From positions 124,001-188,000 of the forward strand of contig CANKYZ010000004.1 of assembly GCA_947488325.1 (NCBI GenBank): a stretch of 64,000 nt of DNA, given 5' to 3'. Both the position numbers and the translations under genes were made by a program. A model generated the notes under the pieces. The model had not been told where the DNA came from, did not search any database, and worked only from the letters and a program-made list of their open reading frames with translations. Of the stretch, positions 27,329-36,517 are shown in pieces (the stretch's first letter is position 1; every line of letters begins with the position of its first letter). This DNA is from an uncultured Erythrobacter sp. Lineage in GTDB: Bacteria > Pseudomonadota > Alphaproteobacteria > Sphingomonadales > Sphingomonadaceae.

Positions 27329-27919
27329 CTAAAGCTCCTCTGCCTTCATACGAAAGATCGGCGTATGCGGCTGGTACGCAGTCATTTTGTCAAGCAGATC
27401 GGGCAGCGTGTTTGCTGCAATCAGGATGTTCTGATGCGCGGGCCGGACAAAGCCGACCTCTGCCATTTTGGCGTTGAAGGCGATCAGATCGTCATAGAAA
27501 CCAAAGGCATTGAGTAGGCCGACCGGGTCCGAATGATAGCCCAATTGTGCCCAGCTCATCGCTTCCCACAATTCGTCCATCGTGCCGACGCCGCCGGGGA
27601 TGGTGACAAAGCCGTTGGAGAGGTCGGTGAAGCGCTGCTTGCGCTCATGCATGCCGGAGACGGTGATGAGTTCGTCGCAATTGTGGTTGGCGACTTCGGA
27701 GTTCACCAGCGCCTCTGGGATCACCCCGATCACTTCGCCGCCCGCATCCTTTGCGCCGTTCGCCACCGCGCCCATCAGGCCCAGCCGCCCGCCGCCATAG
27801 ACAACGCCAATCCCGCGCTGCGCAAGGCCAGCTCCGACTTCGCGCGCGAGCTCCAAATAGCGAGGATCTTCGGGCGTGGCCGATCCGCAATAGACAGCGA
27901 GGCGATTCATCTTAGTCAT
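27329..27919 (-). CDS. LOG family protein (TIGR00730-type Rossmann fold)
   Basis: 196 aa with the family signatures RLAVYCGSATPEDPRYLELA, VYGGGRLGLMGAVANGA and PGGVGTMDELWEAMSWAQLG (PGGxGTxxE). LOG proteins cleave the N-glycosidic bond of cytokinin riboside monophosphates, or of AMP-like nucleotides, releasing the base and ribose 5-phosphate. In bacteria the role is often unclear. It is embedded in the carotenoid operon: the ATG overlaps the crtI stop (ATGA) and crtB follows 10 bases later. An ATG at 27910 is an alternative start. Confidence 0.9.
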   Translation of the reverse strand: MTKMNRLAVYCGSATPEDPRYLELAREVGAGLAQRGIGVVYGGGRLGLMGAVANGAKDAGGEVIGVIPEALVNSEVANHNCDELITVSGMHERKQRFTDLSNGFVTIPGGVGTMDELWEAMSWAQLGYHSDPVGLLNAFGFYDDLIAFNAKMAEVGFVRPAHQNILIAANTLPDLLDKMTAYQPHTPIFRMKAEEL

Positions 27920-29493
27920 CCCATTGCCTTAGCTGCCAAATCCTCCAGCACAATACTCGCGGTCGCTTTCGCGCTGCCGACCACGCCAGGGATGCCCGCG
28001 CCGGGATGGGTGCCTGCGCCGACGAGATAGAAATTTTTGATTTCATCGTCGCGGTTATGGCCGCGCAAATAGGCGCTTTGCCACAGCAACGGTTCCAGGC
28101 TGAAGGCGCTGCCCATATAGGCGGACAAGTCGTGCTGGAAATCCTTGGGCGCATAGCTGAATTTCGACACGATCCGGTCGTGGATATCGGGGATCAGACG
28201 GCGGCCAATTTCGTCCAGGATCATCTCTTCAAGCTTTGGCCCAACCTCGTCCCAATCGATCGGCATCTTGCCCATATGAGCGACGGGAACGAGAGCGTAG
28301 AAAGTGCTTTTACCCGGAGGCGCCATGCTGGGATCAGTCACGGTTGGATGGTGCAGATAGATTGCGAAATCTTCTGGCAGCACGCCATTGGTGAAAATGT
28401 CGTCGAGCAGTTCTTTATACCGATTGGCAAACAGGATCATGTGATGGGGGATGCCCGGCCATGTGCCCTCCAGACCAAAATGCACCACGAACAAGGATGG
28501 CGAGAAACTCTTGCGCTTCAGCGATTTTGCCATTTTGGGGCCGCGCTGCGTATTGGACAATAAATCTCTGTAAGAATGCATGATATCACCATTGGAGGCG
28601 ACCGCATCAAAGCGCTGTTTCCAGCCAGATTTGGTTTCAACTTCATCTGCGCGGGAGCCCAGAGTGTGGATTTGCACGACAGGGTCGCCGACCCGCATCG
28701 TGCCGCCAAGCCGCTCAAAATGGCGCACCATACCTGCGATCAGCCGGTTGGTCCCGCCGCGTGCCCACCACACGCCGCCGTCTTTCTCCAGCTTGTGGAT
28801 CAGCGCATAGATTGAGCTGGTCTTCATCGGATTGCCGCCAACCAGCAGCGAATGAAAGCTGAACGCCTCGCGCAGTTTGGGGTGCTCGATATATTTGGAC
28901 ACCATCGAATAGACGCTGCGCCACGCCTGTTCCTTCATCAGTGCAGGGGCCGCCTTCAACATCGATTTGAAATCGAGGAACGGGACCGTACCGAGCTTCA
29001 CATAGCCCTCTTTATAAACCCGCTCTGAATATTCGAGGAATTGCTGATAGCCGACCACGTCATCGGGGTTGAGTTTGGCAATTTCCGCGGCCAGATCGGC
29101 TTCGTCATTCGAATAATTGAAATTGGTGCCGTCGGGCCAGTTTAGCCGGTAAAACGGCATCACCTTCATCAGTTCAACATCTGTCGCGATGTCATGCCCG
29201 GTTAGCCGCCAAAGTTCTTCGAGACAGGGCGGATCGGTGATGACAGTGGGGCCGGCATCAAAGGTAAAACCGTCCTTTTCCCAGAAATAGGCACGGCCTC
29301 CGGGCTTGTCGCGTGCTTCGATCACTGTAACTGCGATACCGTGCGATTGCAGCCGGATTGCGAGCGCCATGCCGCCAAAGCCAGCCCCGATCACACAAAC
29401 GGATTTGCCGGCGTATTTTTCGGCCATGGCCGGGTTGATACCCTTATCCGCCCGGATTGCCGGATTCAGATCCAATGTGCTTTCGGCAATCAT
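27916..29493 (-). CDS. crtI: Phytoene desaturase (phytoene to lycopene)
   Basis: 525 aa FAD enzyme that introduces the double bonds converting phytoene to lycopene. The N-terminal dinucleotide motif is VCVIGAGFGGMALAIRL, followed by KPGGRAYFWEKDGFTFDAGP. The C-terminal family block GAGTHPGAGIPGVVGSAK is present. The start at 29493 has GGAGAATAAGGC directly upstream and overlaps crtY by ATGA, so it is preferred over the ATG at 29427. Confidence 0.96.
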   Translation of the reverse strand: MIAESTLDLNPAIRADKGINPAMAEKYAGKSVCVIGAGFGGMALAIRLQSHGIAVTVIEARDKPGGRAYFWEKDGFTFDAGPTVITDPPCLEELWRLTGHDIATDVELMKVMPFYRLNWPDGTNFNYSNDEADLAAEIAKLNPDDVVGYQQFLEYSERVYKEGYVKLGTVPFLDFKSMLKAAPALMKEQAWRSVYSMVSKYIEHPKLREAFSFHSLLVGGNPMKTSSIYALIHKLEKDGGVWWARGGTNRLIAGMVRHFERLGGTMRVGDPVVQIHTLGSRADEVETKSGWKQRFDAVASNGDIMHSYRDLLSNTQRGPKMAKSLKRKSFSPSLFVVHFGLEGTWPGIPHHMILFANRYKELLDDIFTNGVLPEDFAIYLHHPTVTDPSMAPPGKSTFYALVPVAHMGKMPIDWDEVGPKLEEMILDEIGRRLIPDIHDRIVSKFSYAPKDFQHDLSAYMGSAFSLEPLLWQSAYLRGHNRDDEIKNFYLVGAGTHPGAGIPGVVGSAKATASIVLEDLAAKAMG

Positions 29494-30755
29494 GCCTTAT
29501 TCTCCGAATGTGTGTCAGGCCAAGGTTGCTGCGCAGTTTGCGAGTCTGACTTTGCCGTCCCTGCTTTAAGGTGAGGGCCGCGTTTGAACAGTGCTTTAAT
29601 CGCAGCAAAAACAGGTACGGGCGGGCGGCCAGAGAGGACGCGCAATTTGTCGAGCGGACGCGCCCGGGCAGCATAGAACCGCTCAATCAGCCCTTGGCTT
29701 AGCCCATAGAATCGTTGGAAGATGTTTACGCGCTTTTCTGGCTTTGCGGCAAAGAACAACATCCGCGCTAACATCCGGTAATAGGCAGTCTTCCCCCAAT
29801 GCCGCCGCGCTCGGGCATCAAACAAGGCCGCGAGCTGCGGTCCGGTTAGGTCAGCCTCTTCGGCAACCACCAGAGCATTTTTGACCGCAACGCACATCGT
29901 GTAGCTGGTGAGCGGATGGGTGAAGCCGCCACGCGTGCCAACCACCGTTACGCCGGGGATGCTGACTTCATTGCGAAAAGCGGCAAAGTCACCGCCGGTC
30001 AGTACAGGGAGCACACCTGCCTCATGCCCGATAATCGCGCCATCTTGCCAACCTTTGCCACGCGCATAGCTGTCGATCCGGGAGGAAAGCGCGCTGCGAT
30101 CAAGCTTGGGATCATCAGCGTAATAGGTATCTTCGACAAATACGTTATGCGCGCCCAGCGGTAGGACATAGACAAAGCGGTAAGCCCCGCCATTGCCATG
30201 CGGAGCGAGTTGATCGACGCTGGCATCCATGATCGTAGGACGCTCCAGGCCATGCGCCGTATCAAGCCGCATTTGCCGCCCCAAAAACACCTGCCAACCG
30301 CCGCTGAGATGTTCGCTGGGTTCAAAGCTGCGGCAGTCGATTACTGCGCGTGCGTCCAGTCGTCCGCCGCCATCAAGATCAACTCCGCGCGCGTCTAAAC
30401 TCAACGCTTTGCGGCCAAGCATCAACGCACTGTCGGGAAGCGCGCGCACCAATCCTTCGTGGAAATCAGTAGATGCCATAGAACGATAGGAGGTCTGTAA
30501 TGTGCGGCGATATTTGGGGAATTGGACATCGTAGCCGTTATCCCACTCGGTCTGGCGAAACCCGCCAAGCAATGCACGCCCGTCATCGGACAGGTCGCTG
30601 TCAAACCAGCTCCAACGGTGGTTGCCGCCGATCACTTTGCCTGCCTCGATTAGCGCGATACGGAATTCTGGGCGGGCGCGGTGCAGCGCGAGTGCGATCA
30701 GCCCACCAGCCAGACCGCCGCCCACAATAGCCACATCGAGTTGTGAATCGCTCAT
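29490..30755 (-). CDS. crtY: Lycopene beta-cyclase
   Basis: 421 aa CrtY-type cyclase that forms beta-carotene from lycopene. Dinucleotide-binding motif VAIVGGGLAGGLIALAL, then NHRWSWFDSDLS, a CrtY-family signature, and GGFTHPLTSYTMCVAVKNAL near the C-terminus. It heads the leftward carotenoid operon. The 117-base region to the divergent mipA gene must hold both promoters; I did not find a PpsR-type palindrome (TGT-N12-ACA) there. No crtZ, crtW or crtG gene is in the window, so the final pigment cannot be inferred. Confidence 0.95.
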   Translation of the reverse strand: MSDSQLDVAIVGGGLAGGLIALALHRARPEFRIALIEAGKVIGGNHRWSWFDSDLSDDGRALLGGFRQTEWDNGYDVQFPKYRRTLQTSYRSMASTDFHEGLVRALPDSALMLGRKALSLDARGVDLDGGGRLDARAVIDCRSFEPSEHLSGGWQVFLGRQMRLDTAHGLERPTIMDASVDQLAPHGNGGAYRFVYVLPLGAHNVFVEDTYYADDPKLDRSALSSRIDSYARGKGWQDGAIIGHEAGVLPVLTGGDFAAFRNEVSIPGVTVVGTRGGFTHPLTSYTMCVAVKNALVVAEEADLTGPQLAALFDARARRHWGKTAYYRMLARMLFFAAKPEKRVNIFQRFYGLSQGLIERFYAARARPLDKLRVLSGRPPVPVFAAIKALFKRGPHLKAGTAKSDSQTAQQPWPDTHSENKA

Positions 30756-30872
30756 CCCTATTTGCCGTAGGGCAGGCCGAGGCGAGGGGCAATCTGGGAA
30801 ACAGTGTGCTAGGAAGATAGCCCCTCTTCTAATGTCGTAGATCTATCTGTGATCTTAAAAGGCCCATTCACC

Positions 30873-31889
30873 ATGCCCCTCCTCCGCCAGTATACTTTGG
30901 TTTTTCTATTCTTGGCCATTTGCATCGCTACGCCCGTTCGCGCGTCCGAATCAGAGGAACGCTTGACCGACGCATTCGATCTTCGATCCGTTGAAGAAGG
31001 GCAGAATCCCAAAACTCGAGGGGCATGGTCCCAAGAAGAACGGCCTCAAGAAGAATGGCAAGGCCCTCCTCCAGGCGTGCGAATAGGGCAGGCAGGACCA
31101 CCGAATGGTGCACCCTCTAGACCGGTTTTCGATGATACTTGGGCGACCATAGGAATCGGAGCAGGCCTTGTGCCAAGCTATTCTGGCTCTGATGACTACA
31201 GGGCCTTTCCTTTACCTTTGATCGTTGGACGGGTTGGAGGCGTTGGGATCAGCCCAAATGGCCCCGGTTTTAACCTCAATCTGCTGTCAAAGCCGCCCAT
31301 TCGCGGTCCGGCCAAGACCAGTGTTGCGTTTGGCCCATCTTTCCGGTTTCGCAATGATCGAGTGAATCAAATTGAGGATGAAGTGGTTGAGCTTGCCGGA
31401 GAACTCGACACAGCAATCGAAGTAGGCGTGAATGGCGGGGTGAGCTTCCCAGATGTCTTTGCGCCGCGCGACCGGTTGAGCGTTTCAACTCAAGTCCGTT
31501 GGGATATTCTGGATGCGCATGATGGGATGCTGATTGAACCAGGGGTGAGCTATTTTCGACCCATCGGCTCTGGCGCTTCGGTGCAGGTCTCAGCGAGTGC
31601 GAGCTTTGTCGACGATAGTTTTGCAGATTATTATTATTCGGTCAGCCCAGACCAGAGCGCTGCAAGCGGCCTGCCCCAATTCACCGCTGATGGCGGGTTG
31701 AACTCTTTGGGCCTGACTTCGATCTTTACGCTCGATCTCGATAATGACGCGCTAAATGGCGGCTTCAGCGTTTATGGTATCGCAGGATATTCGCGGTTGA
31801 TCGGTGATGCAGCTGACACGCCTTATACATCGATCCGGGGCAACGCCGATCAGTTCATTGGCGGTGTTGGGATCGGCTATACGTTTTAG
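30873..31889 (+). CDS. MipA/OmpV family outer membrane protein
   Basis: 338 aa from ATG 30873; a GTG at 30849 would place extra residues before a normal signal peptide (MPLLRQYTLVFLFLAICIA, cleavage near VRA-SES). After a charged, Pro-rich linker (residues 30-70) the beta-barrel begins with WATIGIGAGLVPSYSGSDDY, the MipA hallmark. It ends with an outer-membrane C-terminus, GGVGIGYTF. MipA/OmpV proteins interact with peptidoglycan-remodelling enzymes or act as outer membrane scaffolds. Confidence 0.9.
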   Translation: MPLLRQYTLVFLFLAICIATPVRASESEERLTDAFDLRSVEEGQNPKTRGAWSQEERPQEEWQGPPPGVRIGQAGPPNGAPSRPVFDDTWATIGIGAGLVPSYSGSDDYRAFPLPLIVGRVGGVGISPNGPGFNLNLLSKPPIRGPAKTSVAFGPSFRFRNDRVNQIEDEVVELAGELDTAIEVGVNGGVSFPDVFAPRDRLSVSTQVRWDILDAHDGMLIEPGVSYFRPIGSGASVQVSASASFVDDSFADYYYSVSPDQSAASGLPQFTADGGLNSLGLTSIFTLDLDNDALNGGFSVYGIAGYSRLIGDAADTPYTSIRGNADQFIGGVGIGYTF

Positions 31890-31919
31890 ACTCTCGGGCA
31901 CTCTCTGGAGAACGGAAGC

Positions 31920-31956
31920 AAAAAACCCGCGCTTTGACATTATACCAAAGCGCGGG
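31920..31956 (-). terminator. Rho-independent terminator of the S9 peptidase gene
   Basis: A perfect 11-bp stem, CCCGCGCTTTG (31926-31936) with CAAAGCGCGGG (31946-31956), around a 9-base loop. On the plus strand it is preceded by six A (31920-31925), so on the minus strand the hairpin is followed by six T: a canonical terminator for the leftward peptidase gene ending at 31988. It may also slow transcription from mipA, which ends 30 bases away on the other strand. Confidence 0.9.
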
Positions 31957-31987
31957 CCTTCAGCCCCTCGTCACCGAGGTAACTTTT

Positions 31988-34051
31988 CTATTCTTCGCCT
32001 TCCTCAGCAGCCTCTGCTCCAGCGGCTCCTTCGGCCAATTGCGGGCGCGGGCCGGGCATTTCGGCGGTGCGATCACCGGTCTTCAAATAGGTGTCGAACC
32101 ATTCCATCATGCGAAGATTGTAATCGTAACGCGATGCCGCTTGGCGGTTGCCGTGGCCTTCTCCCGGATAGAATACTAGCCGAACCGGCGTGTCCGGCTG
32201 GCGCACGCGCAGGAAGCGATAAAGTTCCATACTCTGACTGGGATCGACGCGTGTGTCCTCTTCGCCGTGCATGATCAGGATCGGTGTGGTTGCCCGGTCG
32301 GTGTAGTAGATTGGCGAGACTTCGAGCATTTTCTGCCAGTCGTCCCATGGCCAAGCGCGGCTATGCACATTGTACATCTCATAAGGAATGTCGGTCGTGC
32401 CGAACTTGCTCGTCTGATCCGAAATGCCCACAAACATCACTGACGCTGCATATTCTTCCGAATGGTAAGTCGCGCCCCATGCGCTGGCATAGCCTCCATA
32501 AGAACCACCGGTGATGCCGGTACGGTCGCTATCTGTGATACCGTCTGCCGCCAGAGCATTCTTCGCATCCACAATGTCGCGGAATTCAGGATCGGTATAA
32601 TTGCCTTGATGCTGTTTAGAAAATGCAGTGCCGTATGCGGTCGATCCGCGATAGTTCGGCAGGAACACGGCATAGCCTTCGCCGGCAGCCACATGACCTG
32701 GTTTTGAATAAGCGGTTTGCCAGCCATTGCTATCATGTGCTTCTGGCCCGCCATGGACGTTCATAATCGTTGGCGCGCCGCCTTCTGGAACACCGCCAAC
32801 TGGCAGGATCAACACGCCTTCGACCTGTTGGCCATCGCTGGCCGCGTAAGTGTAGGCGCGTTGCTCACCAAATGTGATCTCACTCAGCCATTCATTGTGG
32901 TTGGTCCAGCGTTCGAACGCTCCATTTTCCCACACGAATAATTCAGTCGGATGCTGAGGAGCGTTAGCCGTGACTGCAATGCGGTTACCGGCGGCCTCGA
33001 CACGGGTGAGGATCAGCTCTCCCGGATCCTGTTCCTCAGCGATGCTGCCATCGGCATTGTAGATGCGCAGTATGGATTGCACGCCGACATGAACCACCGT
33101 CGCAAGGCGGCCATCGGCCAGCCATTCTGTGTCCACAGTTGCCTCTGCCGCGCCTGCATTCAGCGCGCGATAGGTGCCGGTTCCGGTATCGACGAGATGC
33201 AGGGTGGTCGCCGCCGGATCATTCATATCGACGCCTGCAATCAACGAAAGCTGCGAACCGTCAGGTGAAATTTCGACATCGCCAATCTTACCCGACGTTT
33301 CGACCACTGCCGTGACATCGCCCGTAGTGAGATCAATAATGTTCACCCGTGTCGAAGTCAGGCTGTCATCGACCAATGGTGTTGGTGCGGTTTCAACAAT
33401 TCCCATCCGGCCACCTGAGGAAATGTCAAAGCCGCTTACAAAACCGGGTAAAGCAATTTCGCGCGGGTCTTCGTCAACTTCAACGCCCAGGCTCGCTGCG
33501 AACATGCGCGCAGGGCGAAATTCTTCTTCATAAACATAGGCGTCGAATCCGCCTTTAAGCTGGGCTTCGCGTTGTTCGTCTTCGCCCGGTCCGGTCAGCA
33601 TGTAAATCGTGCTGCCATCGGGGCTGAAATGATAGGAGCGCACGCCAGTGCCGTCGACTGCGGCCAGTTTTACATAGGTACCGCCATCGACAGGCACGCC
33701 CCACACAGCGCGATCTTCGTCATCGTTCGACCACAGGAAAGTGACCATGCGGCCATCAGGTGAGAATGCGACGCCACCGGGGCTGATGTCATCAGGCAGG
33801 TATTGCCGTGCATAATCAGGTGCGGTTGCAACGGAAAGCTCACTGGTAAAGCCGCCATTGTCTTCGCCTTCGGTCACATCGGGCAGACTGCCGGTCGTGT
33901 AGGCGATGCGGCTGCCATCAGGCGAAATTGCGACTGCGCCAACGCTTTCGATCTTGGCGACGTCTTCCGGCGTCATCGGGCGGGCATGGGCGGTTGCTGC
34001 GATCGAAACGGAGGCAAGCAGGGTGGCGGTGGTAATAGTAAGACGGTTCAT
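31988..34051 (-). CDS. Exported S9-family peptidase (prolyl oligopeptidase/acylaminoacyl peptidase type)
   Basis: 687 aa from ATG 34051 (MNRLTITTATLLASVSIAAT, signal peptide ending AHA); the frame continues to 34396 through the divergent amidohydrolase. An N-terminal beta-propeller with repeated SPDG motifs precedes an alpha/beta hydrolase domain. The catalytic triad can be assigned to S517 (GITGGSYGGYAS), D599 (MHGEEDTRVDP) and H633 (GEGHGNRQ). It likely cleaves oligopeptides in the periplasm. The C-terminus is an Ala/Glu-rich tail (AEGAAGAEAAEEGEE). Confidence 0.93.
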   Translation of the reverse strand: MNRLTITTATLLASVSIAATAHARPMTPEDVAKIESVGAVAISPDGSRIAYTTGSLPDVTEGEDNGGFTSELSVATAPDYARQYLPDDISPGGVAFSPDGRMVTFLWSNDDEDRAVWGVPVDGGTYVKLAAVDGTGVRSYHFSPDGSTIYMLTGPGEDEQREAQLKGGFDAYVYEEEFRPARMFAASLGVEVDEDPREIALPGFVSGFDISSGGRMGIVETAPTPLVDDSLTSTRVNIIDLTTGDVTAVVETSGKIGDVEISPDGSQLSLIAGVDMNDPAATTLHLVDTGTGTYRALNAGAAEATVDTEWLADGRLATVVHVGVQSILRIYNADGSIAEEQDPGELILTRVEAAGNRIAVTANAPQHPTELFVWENGAFERWTNHNEWLSEITFGEQRAYTYAASDGQQVEGVLILPVGGVPEGGAPTIMNVHGGPEAHDSNGWQTAYSKPGHVAAGEGYAVFLPNYRGSTAYGTAFSKQHQGNYTDPEFRDIVDAKNALAADGITDSDRTGITGGSYGGYASAWGATYHSEEYAASVMFVGISDQTSKFGTTDIPYEMYNVHSRAWPWDDWQKMLEVSPIYYTDRATTPILIMHGEEDTRVDPSQSMELYRFLRVRQPDTPVRLVFYPGEGHGNRQAASRYDYNLRMMEWFDTYLKTGDRTAEMPGPRPQLAEGAAGAEAAEEGEE

Positions 34052-34223
34052 GTCGTCGAAGAATCCTCTCTCAAACGGGATAATGCGTGCTTCCATAACG
34101 GGCAGTGGAGGAATCGCAAAGTCCAGCGCAAGATTTGCCAACTCAAGTTTTCTGAATGGGGCTTGCAAGCGATAGCTGCGCGCGCCATCACTTTGAACGA
34201 GAGAGAACCGGGGAGAGACATTG

Positions 34224-35522
34224 ATGAAAGTCCTGAAGAAATTTGCCGCAGCAATCACTGGGTTTGGCGTATTGATCGCATCGCCAGCCGCAGCCGACAC
34301 AATACTCATCAATGCAGGCAGCGTCATAATGGACGCTGAAAGCGAACCGACTGGCCCGATGATTATTGTGGTGGTCGACGGTGCCATCACTGGCATTCAC
34401 GCTATTGATGATGCAGCGCTCGATGCGTTTGAGGCAGAAGCGACGCAATCAATTGACCTCTCTGACAAAACAGTTCTGCCCGGCCTAATTGACCTGCACA
34501 CTCACCTTTCGGGTGATCCATCGGGTGAATTCTGGCGCGCTGCAACCACACCGCCTGAATATAGCGCTTTGGTCGCAGCAAAGAACGCTCGGATCACCGC
34601 GCTAGCTGGCTTTACGACGGTCCGGGATTTGGGTTCACGCACTGATCAGGTGACGCAAATGCTACGCCGCGCCACAGCCGAAGGTCTGGTTCCGGGACCG
34701 CGTGTGGTCACGTCTGCGCGCACAATTTCGATCATTGGCGGGCACGGGGATACCAATGGCTTTACCGAACATGTGAATGATGTACTCGATAGCGGCTTCA
34801 CCTGCACTGGCCCGGTTGAATGCGCTGAGAAAGTGCGGCTGGCATCGCAATACGGCGCTGACCTGATCAAGATCACCGCAACCGGCGGCGTTTTGTCGCA
34901 GCAGGGCAGGGGCCTAGAGGCGCATTTCTCCGATACCGAAATGAGTGCCATCGTGGATACGGCGGAATCTCTGGGACTTCGCGTTGCTGCACACGCACAC
35001 GGCGCGCGCGGGATCGAAGCGGCGGCGCGTGCCGGCGTCCACACGATTGAACATGGCACCTATATTGATGAGGCCGCCGCCCGCGCAATGAACGAAGCTG
35101 GCACCACGCTCATCCCAACATTGATGGCGTTTGAGGGCATTCGGCAAAACCTTGGCACAGGCTTTTACACTCCGGTGGTCGAAGCAAAAATCAGGACGGT
35201 TAGCGAATTTGCAGGCACAATTGTTGAGCGTGCCCGCGCCAATGACGTGCGGATTGCGTTTGGCACCGATGCGGGCGTGTTTCCGCACGGGCTGAACGCT
35301 GGTGAGTTCCGTTTGCTGGTCGCTGGCGGGCTGAGCAACCGTGAAGCGCTGGCCAGCGCAACCACGGTCGCGGCAGAGCTTATTGGATTGGAAGACACTA
35401 TTGGCCGTATCGCTCCGGGTTTCTCCGCTGATATTATCGCCGTCGATGGCAACCCATTGGCCGATGTCACTGTGCTGGAAAATGTCGATTGGACCATGGT
35501 GCGAGGCCGGGTGATCGAGTGA
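34224..35522 (+). CDS. Exported amidohydrolase (prolidase/Xaa-dipeptide type)
   Basis: 432 aa from ATG 34224, with GGGGAGAG about ten bases upstream and a signal peptide (cleavage after SPAAA). Metal ligands of the amidohydrolase superfamily are visible: HxH in LIDLHTHLSGD, the probable carboxylated Lys in LIKITATGGVLS, His in AAHAHG and HTIEHGTYID, and the catalytic Asp in FGTDAGVFPHG. The type resembles the imidazolonepropionase-like, Xaa-Pro or Lys/Arg-dipeptidase group. It is divergent from the S9 peptidase, suggesting joint use in periplasmic peptide breakdown. It overlaps the next gene by one base. Confidence 0.88.
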   Translation: MKVLKKFAAAITGFGVLIASPAAADTILINAGSVIMDAESEPTGPMIIVVVDGAITGIHAIDDAALDAFEAEATQSIDLSDKTVLPGLIDLHTHLSGDPSGEFWRAATTPPEYSALVAAKNARITALAGFTTVRDLGSRTDQVTQMLRRATAEGLVPGPRVVTSARTISIIGGHGDTNGFTEHVNDVLDSGFTCTGPVECAEKVRLASQYGADLIKITATGGVLSQQGRGLEAHFSDTEMSAIVDTAESLGLRVAAHAHGARGIEAAARAGVHTIEHGTYIDEAAARAMNEAGTTLIPTLMAFEGIRQNLGTGFYTPVVEAKIRTVSEFAGTIVERARANDVRIAFGTDAGVFPHGLNAGEFRLLVAGGLSNREALASATTVAAELIGLEDTIGRIAPGFSADIIAVDGNPLADVTVLENVDWTMVRGRVIE

Positions 35523-36517
35523 TGTCGAGGGCTTTCATTGGCGCGCTTTCAGTAGGTGCTCTGCTGAGTGGCAGTGCTGCGGCAAGCAAGCCTTCCGCTT
35601 GTGAGATGGAACTGATCGTCCTCGGCGCAGGTCAAGATGCTGGCGCACCGCAGATCGGCAATGTCGATGATGATGGCCCGCGTTTGCTGCCAAGCTCTCT
35701 GGGCCTGATCGACCGCAAGAATGGTGAGCGTTATCTATTCGACGCGACACCTGCGATCACAGAGCAATTGGCGATGCTCGACGCGATTGAGTCACCGGTT
35801 GAGGAAGGGACCGGAATTGAGGGGCTGGGCCTTGATGGTGTATTCCTGACTCATGCGCATATGGGGCATTATCTCGGCCTTGCGTATCTGGGTTTTGAGG
35901 CAGCCAACACCGTGAATGTACCCGTTTTCGCAATGCCCCGCATGGCGGATTTTTTGCGGACCAATGGCCCTTGGAACCAGCTTGCCAGCTATAACAATAT
36001 TACGATTACCCAGATGTCTGATGGTGCGCTTGTTCCGGTCAACGAGTCCTTCGCAATATCACCCATAACAGTTCCGCATCGTGATGAGCTGTCTGAAACG
36101 GTTGGGATTGCCTATGTAAGTATTGATGCGGCCGCGCTCTACATGCCCGATCTCGATAGTTGGGATGAATGGGAAGCGTCTAGCGACGCCACGCTTGAAG
36201 CGTTGATCGAGAATGTCGATTACGCGTTTATCGACGCGACATTTTGGGACGATAATGAGCTGGAGGGACGTGATATGAGCGCCATCCCCCACCCGCGCGT
36301 GAAGGAGACAATGGACCGGTTACAGCATCTGCCCGAAAGCGAGCGCGCCAAGGTCCACTTCATCCATTACAACCACACAAACCCGATCCGCGATCCGGCC
36401 AGTGCTGAAAGCCGCGAGGTGATTGAACGCGGCTTTAATATCGCGCGGCGCGGTGACCGGCTCTGTTTAGATGGCGACGGTTTAGGTTGGACTGAAAGCG
36501 GTCAGGGCGACCCGTAG
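35522..36517 (+). CDS. Exported PqqB-like metallo-beta-lactamase-fold protein
   Basis: 331 aa from ATG 35522 (TGATG overlap with the amidohydrolase stop). A signal peptide precedes a domain that starts IVLGAGQDAGAPQIGN, very like PqqB. The metal-binding loop reads THAHMGHYLGL (H111, H113, H116); the Asp of the usual HxHxDH is Gly here. Later ligands are probably His in VPHRDEL, Asp in LYMPDLD and His in FIHYNHTNPI. No PQQ synthesis genes are nearby, so PQQ production is unlikely; a secreted hydrolase or lactonase role is inference. Confidence 0.75.
   Translation: MSRAFIGALSVGALLSGSAAASKPSACEMELIVLGAGQDAGAPQIGNVDDDGPRLLPSSLGLIDRKNGERYLFDATPAITEQLAMLDAIESPVEEGTGIEGLGLDGVFLTHAHMGHYLGLAYLGFEAANTVNVPVFAMPRMADFLRTNGPWNQLASYNNITITQMSDGALVPVNESFAISPITVPHRDELSETVGIAYVSIDAAALYMPDLDSWDEWEASSDATLEALIENVDYAFIDATFWDDNELEGRDMSAIPHPRVKETMDRLQHLPESERAKVHFIHYNHTNPIRDPASAESREVIERGFNIARRGDRLCLDGDGLGWTESGQGDP

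Noticed and set aside
30756-30872. PpsR/CrtJ operator upstream of crtY
   Set aside because: No TGT-N12-ACA palindrome found in the intergenic region.
34052-34396. N-terminal extension of the S9 peptidase frame
   Set aside because: Overlaps the divergent amidohydrolase; signal peptide starts at 34051.
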